Of a stretch of DNA of 64,000 nt, positions 22,758-34,053 are shown piece by piece (position 1 is the stretch's first letter; each line of letters opens with the position of its first letter). This DNA comes from Chrysopilus asiliformis. Taxonomy: Eukaryota; Arthropoda; Insecta; Diptera; Rhagionidae. The position numbers were made by a program, and so were the translations under genes. The stretch covers positions 52,508,706-52,572,705 of the forward strand of contig OZ035960.1 of assembly GCA_964034945.1 (NCBI GenBank), in the 5' to 3' direction. The notes beneath the pieces were generated by a model. That model was not told the DNA's origin, ran no database searches, and was given only the letters and a program-made list of their open reading frames with translations.

Positions 22758-23431
22758 CTGTTGAAATTGAAGTTTTTAACCATTAATTAAGTGGCATTTT
22801 TTACATTTTTAGAAATTGCATCCTACTGAAGAACAGTTTTAACCCTTGAAACAACTAACTTGCTTCAACCCCCTTAATCTGGTTGGTTTACGCCTTTCTC
22901 GACCCAGTCCTAATTTTCCGTGGTCCTCGGCCTCGGCCTCGGGTGTTATTCTTTAGAAATAAACAGAAATCTGTGAACGGAAAAGAGAATATCTTTAACG
23001 CACTAATGGTGAAAACCAAATACCTTCAGAATTGTAAGATATAGAACGGTTTACAAAGAGAAGCGTGCTAGATATAAGCATACGAAGAATTTCCTTGAGG
23101 GATTCTACCCTTCGTATACACCCTTAATTTTAGGCACTGTTTCCCGACATTTTTCGCTGGCGCTCCTCCTAGCGAGCTAGTTTTTTCTCGTGTACTAGTT
23201 TTTCCTCCCTTTGTACCATTGTATACCAAATGTTGGTATAAACGGTATCTCAAAAGGATATTTGTTAAAAATTATAAGATTATATTTCAAACTACACCAA
23301 TCAAAAGTGCACGTTTTGCACCGCAGGTGAAAATTTTTCTGATCCGAATCGATAATTATAATAAAACTTTCAAATAAAATGCGATAATGGTATTAAGAGT
23401 TGCCCTGAAATAGAGTAGCTCCTTCTTTTAA

Positions 23432-23616
23432 CACGTTGACTGCCACCAGATAAAAAAAAATATTACTTAAGTGGATAATTGTAAATACCATTTCATAGTG
23501 GTTGTTATTTGTGAATAAAAATCTGCTGATATAGAATTAAGGATGCATATGGTATACGCGACTTTATATTTTGAAAAACATGTAAACCATCGGTGGGGCA
23601 CACGGCAGCCAACGTG
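23432..23616. mobile_element. piggyBac-type MITE, 185 bp
   Basis: TTAA on both sides (23428-23431 and 23617-23620). Termini CACGTTGACTGCCACC and the complement of CGGCAGCCAACGTG are inverted with few mismatches. These ends closely resemble those of the element at 26431 (CACTCTAACTGCCA), indicating related piggyBac subfamilies. Non-coding. Confidence 0.8.
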
Positions 23617-23650
23617 TTAAACACATAAGCTTTTCCCTGAAAAATGTTAA

Positions 23651-23787
23651 CCTTTAGACTGTTGGTGTGGCCACAAACGGGGCCACAAACAATCTCGGCG
23701 GCTCCACGCATGTAAATTCCAAATAAATAACAAATGTTCAAAACAAAAATCTAGGATTTTAATGAAGAAATGCCGGTAGTCTAAAGG
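23651..23787. mobile_element. piggyBac-type MITE, 137 bp
   Basis: TTAA on both sides (23647-23650 and 23788-23791) with inverted ends CCTTTAGACTGTTGG and the complement of CCGGTAGTCTAAAGG. Lies only 30 bp from the neighbouring TTAA element. An internal GTGGCCACAAACGGGGCCAC can form a hairpin. Confidence 0.75.
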
Positions 23788-24603
23788 TTAAATGTCACTT
23801 GAGGATTCAGTACAGCATTGAACCGAATAATCATTGAAGGACTACTTTATTTGTAGAGTCAGGTATTTGATTTGCTATTTTTGAAGAATATAAAGTTTTT
23901 ATGATTCTACAAAGAACTTGAGATTACATAAGTACCAAACTAAATACCAAAATACCTTCACAATTAAATTACAGGTAGGTTTTAATTTATTAATAGAAAT
24001 TTTACGACTTATTGGTCATCTGGAATATTTTTCTTTGTTGCGTAATCATTTCAATTCAAGTATCGGATTTCTCATGGCGAGCTATTGAATATAATGAAAT
24101 TAATTTTTTATTGAATTCAAGTTTTTTTTTGTTTACAACACATGGCAACTTTTTCAAAATTTGGCTGCCGCCATTTTGTTTTTCAAATTTTGCGTCCCCC
24201 TGGAACCCGACGATGCCCTCCTAGGGCTACATGTACCCCTGGTTGGGAAACACTGCTATAGTGGTTCAAGATAAATCAGAGGAGAAGAGAAGACGGAAGG
24301 GGAATTTTGAAATACCGCATAAACTATGACACTCTCAGTGATACTGGTAGTGTTTCATAAAAATCGGTTCAATAGTTTTTGAGAATTTAATCACAAAAAC
24401 CCGAGTTTTCGTTATAATTAGGGTGACCATATGTATGGGATTAGTCAGCACAGTGCTGGATTTAGGCACGTTGTTCCGGCGTTCCGAAATTTAAATGTTT
24501 GTCTGAGATTATTCGATTTGGTGTTGAAACCTAAAAATTGTAACCTCCGGTACAGTTTTTTGAAGAATTTATGCCACTAGCATTTTTTTCTCATTCTAAA
24601 TAC

Positions 24604-24668
24604 TGAAGAGTGTGGGACACAAAATACCTGTCTTATGATTGAAGAGTGTGGGACACAAAATACCTGTC
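24604..24668. repeat. 36-bp tandem duplication
   Basis: TGAAGAGTGTGGGACACAAA plus ATACCTGTC is present twice, exactly, at a 36-bp spacing. A recent slippage-type duplication within otherwise unremarkable DNA. Confidence 0.85.
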
Positions 24669-24679
24669 CTGATTTGTTT

Positions 24680-26420
24680 CCTATCTCAACTTCGCTCCCC
24701 CTCCACACCCTCTTCTTGTCATCGGTCATCTTTCTCTAAATCACGCAAAAAAATGTCACCTTATTTATAATATAAACTATGATTGTTTTTACCGAATTTA
24801 TTACGAAACCTTAAGTGTTCTTCGCAATGGTACTGATTATCGTCTGTAATACAGAAAAAGTCTTTTTTCGAAAAAAAAATTTCACACATAATTTCATTAA
24901 AAACATTATACGAAATCTTTGGGAATTTTATTTTCAGATTGGATACTGTGTGGGGCAGTTGCCATCTTAAATGATCAAACTTTTTTAATCTATGAATTCT
25001 TATAAAAGCTTTTTGACAATTAAAAAAGAAGATTAAGTCAGTTAATCCCTTTTGTTCCTTGCTGAAAGCTCCAAAATTGGGAATTCACTTAACTTAATTG
25101 AGATCATTTTGCGGATGTGCTTTTTTCGTCTATTATTCCTTTCTTATTACTTTTTTCCATGAAAATTAGGCTAAAGAACTTCCTAAGAGATTATTTGGAG
25201 ATTTAAAGGCGTTCACAATTAACAATTATGCTTTTAGGTGGAAAATTTCTTTTAACTTAATTATCAATTTCATACTTAATTAAATTTTGCTGTAAATTTA
25301 ATAATAAATTTAGGCAAAAGCTACTTTTTAAAAAGATTTTACGCAAAGTTGATGCTTGAACTGGTATTTGAAGCAATTACGAGCTTCGGTAGGTTTTTGC
25401 GAGAATATTAATAGTCATAGTCTAAAGTATTTGAAGGTAAACGTATCTAATTATGACTAATTTTGTTATGGGAACCGAAGACTTGTTTCCAAAATATTTA
25501 AGTAAAACACCAGATTTTTTGTTCTTATTTAGAAAAATCGGGTACCTACTTACTCTTCACAGTTAATTGCGATATCGCAAGTGCATTGATGGCATGGTGG
25601 GTCGGATGGCTGACTTTTAACTTTCAGGAACACTTTTTACAAATATGGTCTATCCTTATCGACTCAGCCCAAAAAATTTCCAACATATTAGGGTATGTGT
25701 GTGAATGTTGTACGTCTGTGTGTAACAATAACTTGTCAGATTCCTTTCTACACATAAATCTCTTTTAATGGGGTTTTTTTCATTTGAATGCAGTTATCGT
25801 CCCACCCTGTTGACTACTGTCTCGAAAAATTCCAACTGGAGTTATACAAATCTATTCGATTTATAAAAATTGCCTCCAAGGGGATATCGATGTATGGGAA
25901 AGTTGTGTTAAATCCAGGGATAGGAAATGTTATCGTATCGTTAAGAAATAACGAAGTGATTTTCCAGTTTTTTTTCCAAAATTACGTTATATATAAATTT
26001 AATTCTGTTACAATAACGAAAAACGTAACGAAAACCGAAGAAAAAATGTTTCGTTTTTTTCGTTATGCGGTGTTATTTAATTGCTAAAAAATATTGATCA
26101 TTATGAAAAATTGGTTGGTTAGTTCTATTTTAGCAGAGAAAACATTTAACACCAAAATCTAAGATACGAAAGGAAAAAACAAAATCAGTTGTAGAGTCGT
26201 CGAAAAGTACAGTCAGCAACAATAAAAGGTACATTTGAAATTTTTGTCTAAAATGTAAAAACAAAAACTTGAAATATTGAGAACTTCCAAATTGTGCAAA
26301 GTATTATTCTCTTTGTTTTGTGTAGTAAATTTCGATATACCACGCAATTTTTCACTATATGGGGTTTAATTTTATTAAAATGTAAGAAGGGTATCATCTC
26401 ACCACTAGGTGAATTAAGCG
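24680..26420. other. AT-rich DNA, no gene seen
   Basis: No recognisable element ends or coding motifs. A stretch near 25820-25910 (CGATTTATAAAAATTGCC, GATGTATGGGAAAGTTGTG) weakly resembles the DINE-like core. Confidence 0.4.
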
Positions 26421-26430
26421 ATACTTTTAA

Positions 26431-26667
26431 CACTCTAACTGCCACGAAAGTTTTAAGCCTTTTTCGAATATTTAGTTGTCAGTCAAAAAGGCACTAAGAG
26501 AAAAAAAAATTGAAACAAAATTATACCTAAATGTTATTTTATTACCATAAAATGTGTGCAACTACAAAAAATCGTTGCGGTTGCAGCGAACACTTTAATA
26601 ATTTTCATTGTGGCCGTTGTGTACAATTAGGTGTTAGGTCTTTTTGACTGACATGGCAGTTAGAGTG
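26431..26667 (+). mobile_element. piggyBac internal-deletion element, 237 bp
   Basis: Flanked by TTAA (26427-26430 and 26668-26671), with exact inverted ends CACTCTAACTGCCA / TGGCAGTTAGAGTG. A second inverted pair GTCAGTCAAAAAGG / CTTTTTGACTGAC sits inside. The right half still encodes a cysteine-rich peptide ending in a stop 20 bp from the TIR (26552-26647), as expected for the C-terminal end of a piggyBac transposase. The rest of the gene has been deleted. Confidence 0.88.
26552..26647 (+). pseudogene. Remnant of piggyBac cysteine-rich C-terminal domain
   Basis: Thirty-one codons reading MCATTKNRCGCSEHFNNFHC and ending GRCVQLGVRSF. The Cys/His spacing (C-x-C, H, C-x2-C) and its position immediately inside a TTAA-flanked right TIR match the zinc-binding tail of piggyBac transposases, which binds the element ends. 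It is not the same subfamily as the relic at 19237-20250, whose tail sequence differs. The upstream catalytic region is absent, so no function remains; an independent role is not supported. Confidence 0.7.
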
Positions 26668-26746
26668 TTAATGTTTATTTGTTCTGGATTTATTATTGTT
26701 TTGTTGTGTAAATATATACCTTTGGCAGAAGGGAAAACGTTTAAAC

Positions 26747-27675
26747 CAGCGATTCTCAACCTGTGGGGCGCGAGTACATTTAGGGGGGGGGGGGGGGGGC
26801 GAGTACATTTAAGCGGGGGCGCGAGCATATCCAAGACAAAATATTTAAAAAGTTTATTAATTGACTGAAAGGAAAGTACATACCCACATACAAAACAAAA
26901 TACATTTCGACATAATATTTAATAATTAACTTATTAACTTAGGCTTGGAGCAAAATGAACGCGAAACGCAACTACAATGCTCTGAACTGTCACGCAGTGC
27001 AAAATTCTAGCGGCAGAGCACAATGGCAGCTCGTGAAGTAGTACAAGTGACATAATATAAAGTGGTATAAACTTGGAAAAATCACAAAAATGGATAATTT
27101 TGAAGCGATAATTTGCTTTGTTGGTCTTTATCTTTGTTATTTGCACTAAGGCTATCAATTTTTCCTCCAGCGACATTTTTCCAACCTCACTTTATGAACT
27201 GTCAACGCAGAATTCTGCGGCAAAGTTAGAAGTTTGCAAACTTTTGCGTTGCGGTTACGTTGTAACTGCGTTCTATACGTTCACTGTGCTCACTTCAAAC
27301 AATTTGTGGGAACCAAACTTTTAAGTGACAGTTTCTGCGCCAGTTTCGCGTCGGTTTCGCATTCATTGTGATTTCAGGGTTAAAACAACTTCTCGCGAAA
27401 CCGCAAAAATGACGCAAGAGCAATAAAAAGGCACCGGATTCTTGTTTTGTCAACGCTGAGGATCGGTGTTGCCAAATGTCAATAAAATACTGTTTTCTTG
27501 GTAATTTGTGTTTAAAATTAGGGTAGTAGTGTAGGTTTAGCGCCAAAATACTCAAATTACGTTATTATTGTATACATTTTATTGTATGCAGGGGGGGGGG
27601 GGGGGGGGCGGGGGGGCGCGATGACAATTTTGATTGAAAATTGGGCCGCGAATACTGAAAGGTTGAGAAACACTG
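26747..27675. mobile_element. Non-autonomous hAT element, 929 bp
   Basis: Terminal CAGCGATTCTCAACC and GGTTGAGAAACACTG are the inverted CAGNGNTTCTCAACC ends typical of hAT elements. An exact 8-bp duplication GTTTAAAC lies outside both (26739-26746, 27676-27683); it is itself palindromic. Subterminal G runs (17 G at 26783-26799; 18 G plus 7 G at 27591-27616) are followed by GCGCGA on the plus strand at both ends. No transposase motif was found. Inside, TGAACGCGAAACGC (near 26956) and TTTCGCATTCATTGTG (near 27355) are loosely inverted and may mark a nested older element. Confidence 0.93.
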
Positions 27676-27689
27676 GTTTAAACAGTTAA

Positions 27690-30360
27690 ACGACTGTCTA
27701 TAAAAATTGTCCAATGCGACATCGCAACGCATTTGGTGTGCCATAGCGCTCAGGATTCAGTTCCGTACCGGGGAGTTTTTTTTAATTTTTTAGAATTATT
27801 CTTTAAAGTTTTAACATAAAATGTATATCAAGTGCGGACGTCTTGTGTAACATGTCACACAAGAGTATGTAATTTTTATATTTTCCTTTAACAAGATGGA
27901 TCTCCATCAGAGTTTTTGCTTTTACTGGAAAATACTAAACTTAATTTACTAGTTTTTTTTTCAATTCAGAAGTCACTATAGATTTGGCTCTGAAATAAAG
28001 AAAATCCAACTACAAATAAATACTTTATTTGGATGAAAATTGTCTTACTTAACTCGAGTTTTATTAAAAATTCTTCGATCTCTTTAGATTCGTTTTTACT
28101 GATTGGCTTTTGCTCTCATTTTATTTAATCGAAATCCTTATAGTCTTGAATGGACGAAAATTGCAAGGATAAGTACTTACGTACAAAACGAAATTGTTGA
28201 GAAGAAAAAAAAAATTAACTTTAAATATAAATAGAGTATAATCGGGAATACTATACGAAGTTCAACATCAGTTGAGAAATTTCTAGCCGAATAAAAAGTT
28301 TTAATGACAAAACTTTTCGTCTCTTATCTTGTTACTTAGCGTCTACTTGTTTGCGGGCATTTTTTCTTCTTCTGGATGAAAGAATATACTTATTCTTGCA
28401 CACGAAATGTAATAGAGGAAAAATAGCAATTAGTTATATGTATTTGTATGGCGATTTAGACTTTAGGATACTTTTATACATGCACACTATATGTTTTAAG
28501 TACATACGAGTACGTTAGATACTTAATATCGTATACTTACTTTAAAATGCGCAATTATACAAATAAGCATACAGATATATGAATATAGTATGCATATATG
28601 AGCAGCACCCAAGAGTCCTTCACAACGGGCAAAAAGAATATATGAGTATTCATGTGAAAGTATACGATTAAGTTGCCCTCAAGTAATGTACCCGCAAAAC
28701 TTTTCGACGATGCTTAAATCTTAAAGTGTCTCCATACATAGTGTACTCATCATCGTACATCACATAAACATACAAGTCAAGGCATCATGGCATGGAATCG
28801 TATCATCGGATTGGCATGGTGGCAAGGAAAGTGGCTGTGGTATGCCTGAAATCCAAGTTTATGCCTTGAATATGTTGGCGGGCATGTCGATACATTTTCC
28901 TTTTTCCAAACTGAAACTTGTTGTTGTATGAGGAACACATTTAGGATGTTTATTGAGTGATAAAATTGAGTGTTTATGGAAATTGCTGACAAGATTTTTC
29001 CGTGTATATTGAAAGCTCTTCGACGATAATAAAGATATATCGATGTGCCATAATCGGTCTAGAGTGGTTTTTGTTTATCCTTGACAGTTCCTAATCTGGT
29101 AAGGTGAATCATTTTTATTACTCATGAAAGGTCCACAACTTACACCTATATATCCTATACGTCTAAATTATAGTGGGGAAACCGAAGGTGTGTAACGATA
29201 AATTGAGGTTTCTAACATTTAAATGCAATGATTTCGTAGACTGGTTGAATTATGGATTTTCAATAAAATTTGATCTAGGTTATACCGCACTACCGACATT
29301 TTACACATTAAAATAACAAAAGTCTTCTCGTAGATACATTACAATAAATCATATTAAGGAATATGGACAGGAAAGCGTCATATTTGGACCAACTTGTAGG
29401 TAGAGCATAATCTTTTTTTTTGTGTGAATCCGATGAAATGTAATGACCGTCGCGTCGGAATGGCGGAGAAGTGAGGATATGGACATTTTCCATGCATCAA
29501 AATTAGACTATTCCGGCAGATGTTAAGGAATCTGAAATATATTAGATATTTATTCCTAAGCCAAGGATTTTTTTTTCCAAAAATTCGATCTTCAAGACTT
29601 GTGTTCTTAATGAGCTAATCAAAAAGTCTTTGACAAGGCAAACCGGTGTTTGCTGCAAAAACTTTTTTTTTTACATTTCCGACTTTTACCAAAAAAAAGT
29701 GACCTTTTGTGGTGTATTTTTATAAGAAAATCGTGTAGTAGTACATTCGGTTTAGTCGGGTACAACTTTGATTTCCGCACTGCCCAACCGTCCATTCGTG
29801 AACACATTAATTTTCAAAGGAATCAAGCTAGAGACTTGAAATTTTATACACATGGGTTTCTCGTAAGAAGTTAGGTTAAGTTCTTGAGCGATCAAAAACG
29901 GACCTCATAAGACCTTTTACGCGTCACTTCACGACCTTTGACGCCAAAAGCTTTCAACAAACCTACTAATTTCAACATCAATATGTTTTATGTAAAAATT
30001 CTTAATCACTGTTTGATACATCCAAAAAAAAATTTATTTCATATGTGACTAAAAATAGTTTTAAAGTTAGATTTAGTAAGAAAACATATTTTTCCAGCCC
30101 CATAATGCAAAAGGTTTGAGGTGTTGGTAAAGAAAAATGAAAGTTCGAAGGTAAATGTAAAAATGTTTGAAAAGCTTTTTCCCAATCCTACGAGCTTTTC
30201 AAAAGAAACTATTTTCTGCGAATACGACCTTCTACAAGTATCAAAGCGACGTGTTCTTAAAAAAATCATAAAAATTGTTTTGTAGAAAAGGTCGTCAAGT
30301 CCTATAAGACTTTTTACAATAAACTTTATTTTTGTATTGTATAATACCTTTACATTTTAT
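27690..30360. other. AT-rich DNA, no gene seen
   Basis: Mostly unrecognised sequence. At 29815-29900 a DINE-related block (AAGCTAGAGACTTGAAATTT, TTCTCGTAAGAAGTTAGG) is present without termini. Many short ATACGAGTACG-like stretches near 28500. Confidence 0.4.
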
Positions 30361-30366
30361 TCAATA

Positions 30367-31381
30367 CTAGGGGCTGCGCCCCGAACCGCTTCGCGGTTCA
30401 TCCCCCTTCCGCAGGTCGGCCTTCGGCCTCCCTGCCCCGTCGGCCTACGGCCTCCACAACTACCCGGCCTTCGGCCTCGCCCCTCGCGCTTGAATTGTTG
30501 GAATTTGATGTATGGAGAGGTTACGTAAAATTATTTAAATATATTTCAGCTCTCGCCTTCCTCTTTACTCGGCCTTCGGCCTCGACTCAAATGCAGATAA
30601 TTAACCCAAAAAAGGGAAATTTTTTTAGAGACATTTTTCTTTGTGACCCAACGGTGTATTACAAAATCGTACTGTTTACTTACAATATATTCAATAACGG
30701 TAAAAGGTGGTTATCCACACGGGGAAAGACAATATGGTGGGAAATGTCATTATTTTTAATTCATGTCATACATTGAAGCACCAAATCCCTTTAGAATTGC
30801 AGAAGATAGCAGGTGAGGGCTATACATAACGATGGTATCTTTGCATTCCTTTTTTTAATGAGTTTTTGGAGTAGCAGGTTACCCAATATAATAACGTTGT
30901 AGGAGGTAAAGTCATAAAGAAACAAACATACAACATTTTTTATTAGAGTGAAATTTTGCAATAAGAATTTCAAAAGGTGTTCCAATTGAATTTTAATGTA
31001 TTGAGTATTTATGTAGAATTGGATTCTAAACACTGTTTGTTCTTGGAGTTTTGCAATAAAGTGAACCGTTTTCGAGAAATTTGCAAATAACTTTTTGGAT
31101 TGTATGGGAGAGGGGGGAAGCTTAAGGGGTAGGTGCACCAAACTTCACAGAAACACCCTCTGTGCTAATCTAAAGTTTTCCTGAAAATTTGGTCAAAATC
31201 GGTTCAGCGGCTTAGAAGTCTATAAGCCACATACATACATACATACATACATACATACATACATACATACATACATACATACATACATACATACATACAT
31301 ACATACATACATACATACATCCATTTTTAGTAATATAGAAGAAGATACATACATACATACATCCATTTTTATATATATAGA
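30367..31381 (-). mobile_element. Non-autonomous Helitron-like element, about 1 kb
   Basis: On the minus strand the element begins TCTATATATATAAAAATGG directly after A and ends GGGGCGCAGCCCCTAG directly before T. This is the A|TC...CTAG|T arrangement of Helitrons. Two hairpins sit at the 3' end: GAACCGC-GAA-GCGGTTC and GGGGC-GCA-GCCCC. The first 120 bp on the plus strand are GC-rich with repeated CGGCCTTCGGCCTC. A (CATA)n tract lies at 31229-31320, and the TC terminus is partly duplicated (TTCTATATTACTAAAAATGG, ending near 31341). The middle (30960-31140) shares TCCAATTGAATTTTAATGTA...GTATGGGAGAGGGG with the DINE-like family. No Rep/helicase coding sequence. Confidence 0.75.
31229..31320. repeat. 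(CATA)n microsatellite
   Basis: About 23 units of CATA without interruption, part of the Helitron-like element; a short second tract follows at 31346-31361. Confidence 0.95.
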
Positions 31382-31507
31382 TTATTAACGTTTTTCGTCA
31401 AAATTGAGTTTTCTGACTGAGCTACATGCTGTTGTGTTCATACTTCATTTGTCGAAAAATTTACCACTCACAACATTTTTACACTAAAATATCGATATAC
31501 TTGTAAA

Positions 31508-32063
31508 GGGTCTTTCAATAAGGACATAACAATTCTGTATTTTAATAAAAACGCATCCTAAAACATTTCTTATGATCTGGCAATGCTAAAACGTCAGTCA
31601 AGGTTTACATTTTTATGATGATGAAGTTCACGAACGAGCAACGTTTGGAAATTATTAAAACTTACTACCGAAATTCTGAGTCGGTGGTCGCAATCGTGTA
31701 ATCCCGAGAAATGGTCCGGTCGAATGGCCACCTCGCTCATGCGATTTAACGCCGTTGGATTTCTTTTTATGGGGTTATGTTAAGTCGTTGGTTTATGGCA
31801 ACAAGGCAACAACGTTAGAGGAGCTCAGGAACTATATCGAACGCGAAATTGCCAACGTTCCGGCCGATATGTGTGGAAGAGTGGTGGACAAATGGCTCCA
31901 AAGAACCAATCAGTGCAATACTCGCGGTGGCCATATGAACGACATCCAATTTCATACTTAAATGTAACATGTCCACTACACCTGGAATAAATTTCAGCCC
32001 GACATCTCAATTATTCTGTGTTTTATTTAAATACAAAATTGTTATGTCCTTATTGAAAGACCC
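31508..32063 (+). mobile_element. mariner-superfamily deletion derivative, 556 bp
   Basis: Inverted ends GGGTCTTTCAATAAGGACAT and the complement of ATGTCCTTATTGAAAGACCC are exact over 20 bp and extend through AACAATTYTGTATTT. The interior joins the start and end of a transposase gene (31615-31961). TATACTTGTA occurs on both sides (31495-31504 and 32069-32078), which is longer than the TA expected of this superfamily. The nearly full-length mariner at 56163-57449 has related ends (GGATCTTTCAATAA). Confidence 0.9.
31615..31961 (+). pseudogene. mariner transposase, N- and C-terminal pieces fused
   Basis: The ATG codons at 31615-31623 begin MMMKFTNEQRLEIIKTYYRN, the helix-turn-helix start of this mariner group, and run to a TAA near 31698. 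After the junction a second frame reads VEWPPRSCDLTPLDFFLWGY and ends CNTRGGHMNDIQFHT. PPRSCDLTPLDF is the signature around the third catalytic aspartate in these insect mariners. The central DDE region is deleted, so the protein is inactive, but both pieces are otherwise undamaged, suggesting a young deletion event. The subgroup (possibly rosa-like DD41D) is inferred only. Confidence 0.9.
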
Positions 32064-32522
32064 GATTTATACTTGTATAACATAGACTTTTTAAATGGTC
32101 TTAGAATTTTTTGATTTGCTACCGTTATAAATTGTACTTAATTTCTATCAGTTGGTACCTATTTATCTAAATATTGTAACCTGTTGATAAATAAATAAAT
32201 AAATAGTGACTTTGTTCCCTTAGTGGATGTCTTTTATCCTACAACTCCGATAGTTGATAAAATTATTTTAAGAAAATATTTTGTTACTTTATCTTTTGAG
32301 AGATCACTGCGCAAAAAATCGCAAATTTTCATAATTTCATAATTCTTTGAATTTTTTAAAATTTATATTTTTGAAATTTAAGTGTTATTATTTTTCTCTG
32401 GGTAATTATTGTTAATAAACTATAATTAAAAAAGAAATTTTGTGGCTTAGTTATAATTGTCGGAGTGTTTTACCAAAAAACTTTTGTAGTACAATTTTTA
32501 TGAGAGAAGTAAGTGGAAAGGA

Positions 32523-32850
32523 GTCCAGCGTAGTCCAAGTGGTAAAGTTCTTAGCCTGTGTTCCGGACATCTGTGGTTCAATTCCCGACTGTCGCACGCT
32601 GTGATTCAAGTCCACTCAACTTGCTTTGCGAAGCTAATAGTGATAGTTGCAGCTTGGTGTTAACTAAATCATCGGTCTAGATTTCTATCACGATCTCTGC
32701 TGTTGATGGGTTGCAACGTAAAATCCTTACAAATGTTGGAATTCGTCCATGGTATGAAACCATTCGTCCATGGAAGAAATTGTTATGAAACTTCAATTGA
32801 GGAGGCACAGGCTCTTCGAGAGCTGTAGCGCCGAGGATGATGATGAAGCA
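32523..32850 (+). mobile_element. tRNA-derived SINE
   Basis: An A box (TAGTCCAAGTGG, 32531-32542) and a B box (GGTTCAATTCC, 32575-32585) are spaced as in tRNA genes and followed by a tRNA-unrelated body. The 3' end is GATGATGATGAAG. Short flanking repeats GAAAGGA (32516-32522 and 32851-32857) fit a target duplication. The parent tRNA cannot be decided because the acceptor stem does not pair. Transcription by RNA polymerase III from the internal boxes is expected from the family. Confidence 0.82.
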
Positions 32851-33018
32851 GAAAGGAAAATAGTGAATATTTTTAATTACACATATCTTTCATAATATTC
32901 TTTATCCAATCTGGGAAACCTAGTTAAAAATCTTTTACTGGTTTCAAATATTGTAGGACCGGTGGTAAAAGTGGATGGTCTGGCAATGCTAAAACGTCAG
33001 GGATGGCGATATGGTGAT

Positions 33019-33571
33019 TATACCCGTATGGTGAAACCAAAGGGTATATTAACTTTGCCTTACCGTTTGTAACGCCAAGATCCCGTCATCACACACAAAA
33101 ATGAATTACACCAGTGTGTTTAGAATGATAAAAAAAATGATTTTTGCATGTCCGTCCGTCCGTCTGTCCGTCCGTCCGTCTGTCCGTCTGTCTGTGGCGC
33201 GGATTGCGGGCGCACGGATTAAGCTAGAGCCTTGAAATTTTGCACAGATCCGTTTTTCGTAAAATGCAAGGCTAAGTTCGTTAATGGGCAAAAATGGACC
33301 ATTAGGGGGGGTACCCCCCATACGAACGAAAACGTTTTTTGCGAATATCTCAAAAACTGTGCATCCTATCAAAAAAGTGCAAGAACAAAAGTTATTTAGA
33401 ATATGATTCTACATAAAACTCCCATACATCAAAATCCGATTGGAACAAGTTTTAAAAAAATCTTATTGGAAAATTTGAATTCAAATGAAATTTTGATACG
33501 CCGTTCAATTAAATCACCATACGGGTTTTCAATAATTGCCAGATTGGCAATTATAGCTTTTGTTATGTTTT
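33019..33571 (+). mobile_element. DINE-1-like element, copy F
   Basis: TATACCCGTATGGTGAAACC to the hairpin AATTGCCAGATTGGCAATT and TATAGCTTTTGTTATGTTT. GTCC/GTCT tract at 33152-33195. A GGGGGGTACCCCCC palindrome is intact. It directly follows TCTGGCAATGCTAAAACGTC (about 32980), a phrase also found in the mariner at 31577, so it appears to sit in another mariner-related fragment. Confidence 0.88.
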
Positions 33572-34053
33572 TATTATTATATGCTCTCTAAAGAGTACTC
33601 TATCCAATGGAAGAAAGCCCATAAAAACGGTTGTCTAGTTTACTAGATAGCCAGTGAGGAATCAGAGGGAAGGGAAACTCCTGCTACTTTCTGTTATAAG
33701 TTTCCATGGCCGTAAAATTTGAATATATGGGCATCAAAAATCTTAACAAAAATAATTCAAACTAATCTCAGGATGAAGATATCCCCAAAAATAATTGTTT
33801 TATTCAGGTTGATGAAAAATTCAAGAAAAACCTTTTAATAGCATGTATAAAAGAAAAGAAAATCTATTTGTGTATATGCCGACAACGACGATAACTATTA
33901 TTACTCGTTCTATTTTCTATTCGCGCCATTATTGATAACCTCGATAAATTGCTTGTACATTCAATACAAATGCTCTTATTTGTTTCGACTACATGGTGTA
34001 AGAAAGCGCGATGTGTCAGACAGTCAAATTAACTGATTGTGGTTTTGTTTTAA

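Noticed and set aside
24430..24500. AGGGTGACCATA as a hAT-type terminus
   Set aside because: No inverted partner or 8-bp duplication was found nearby.
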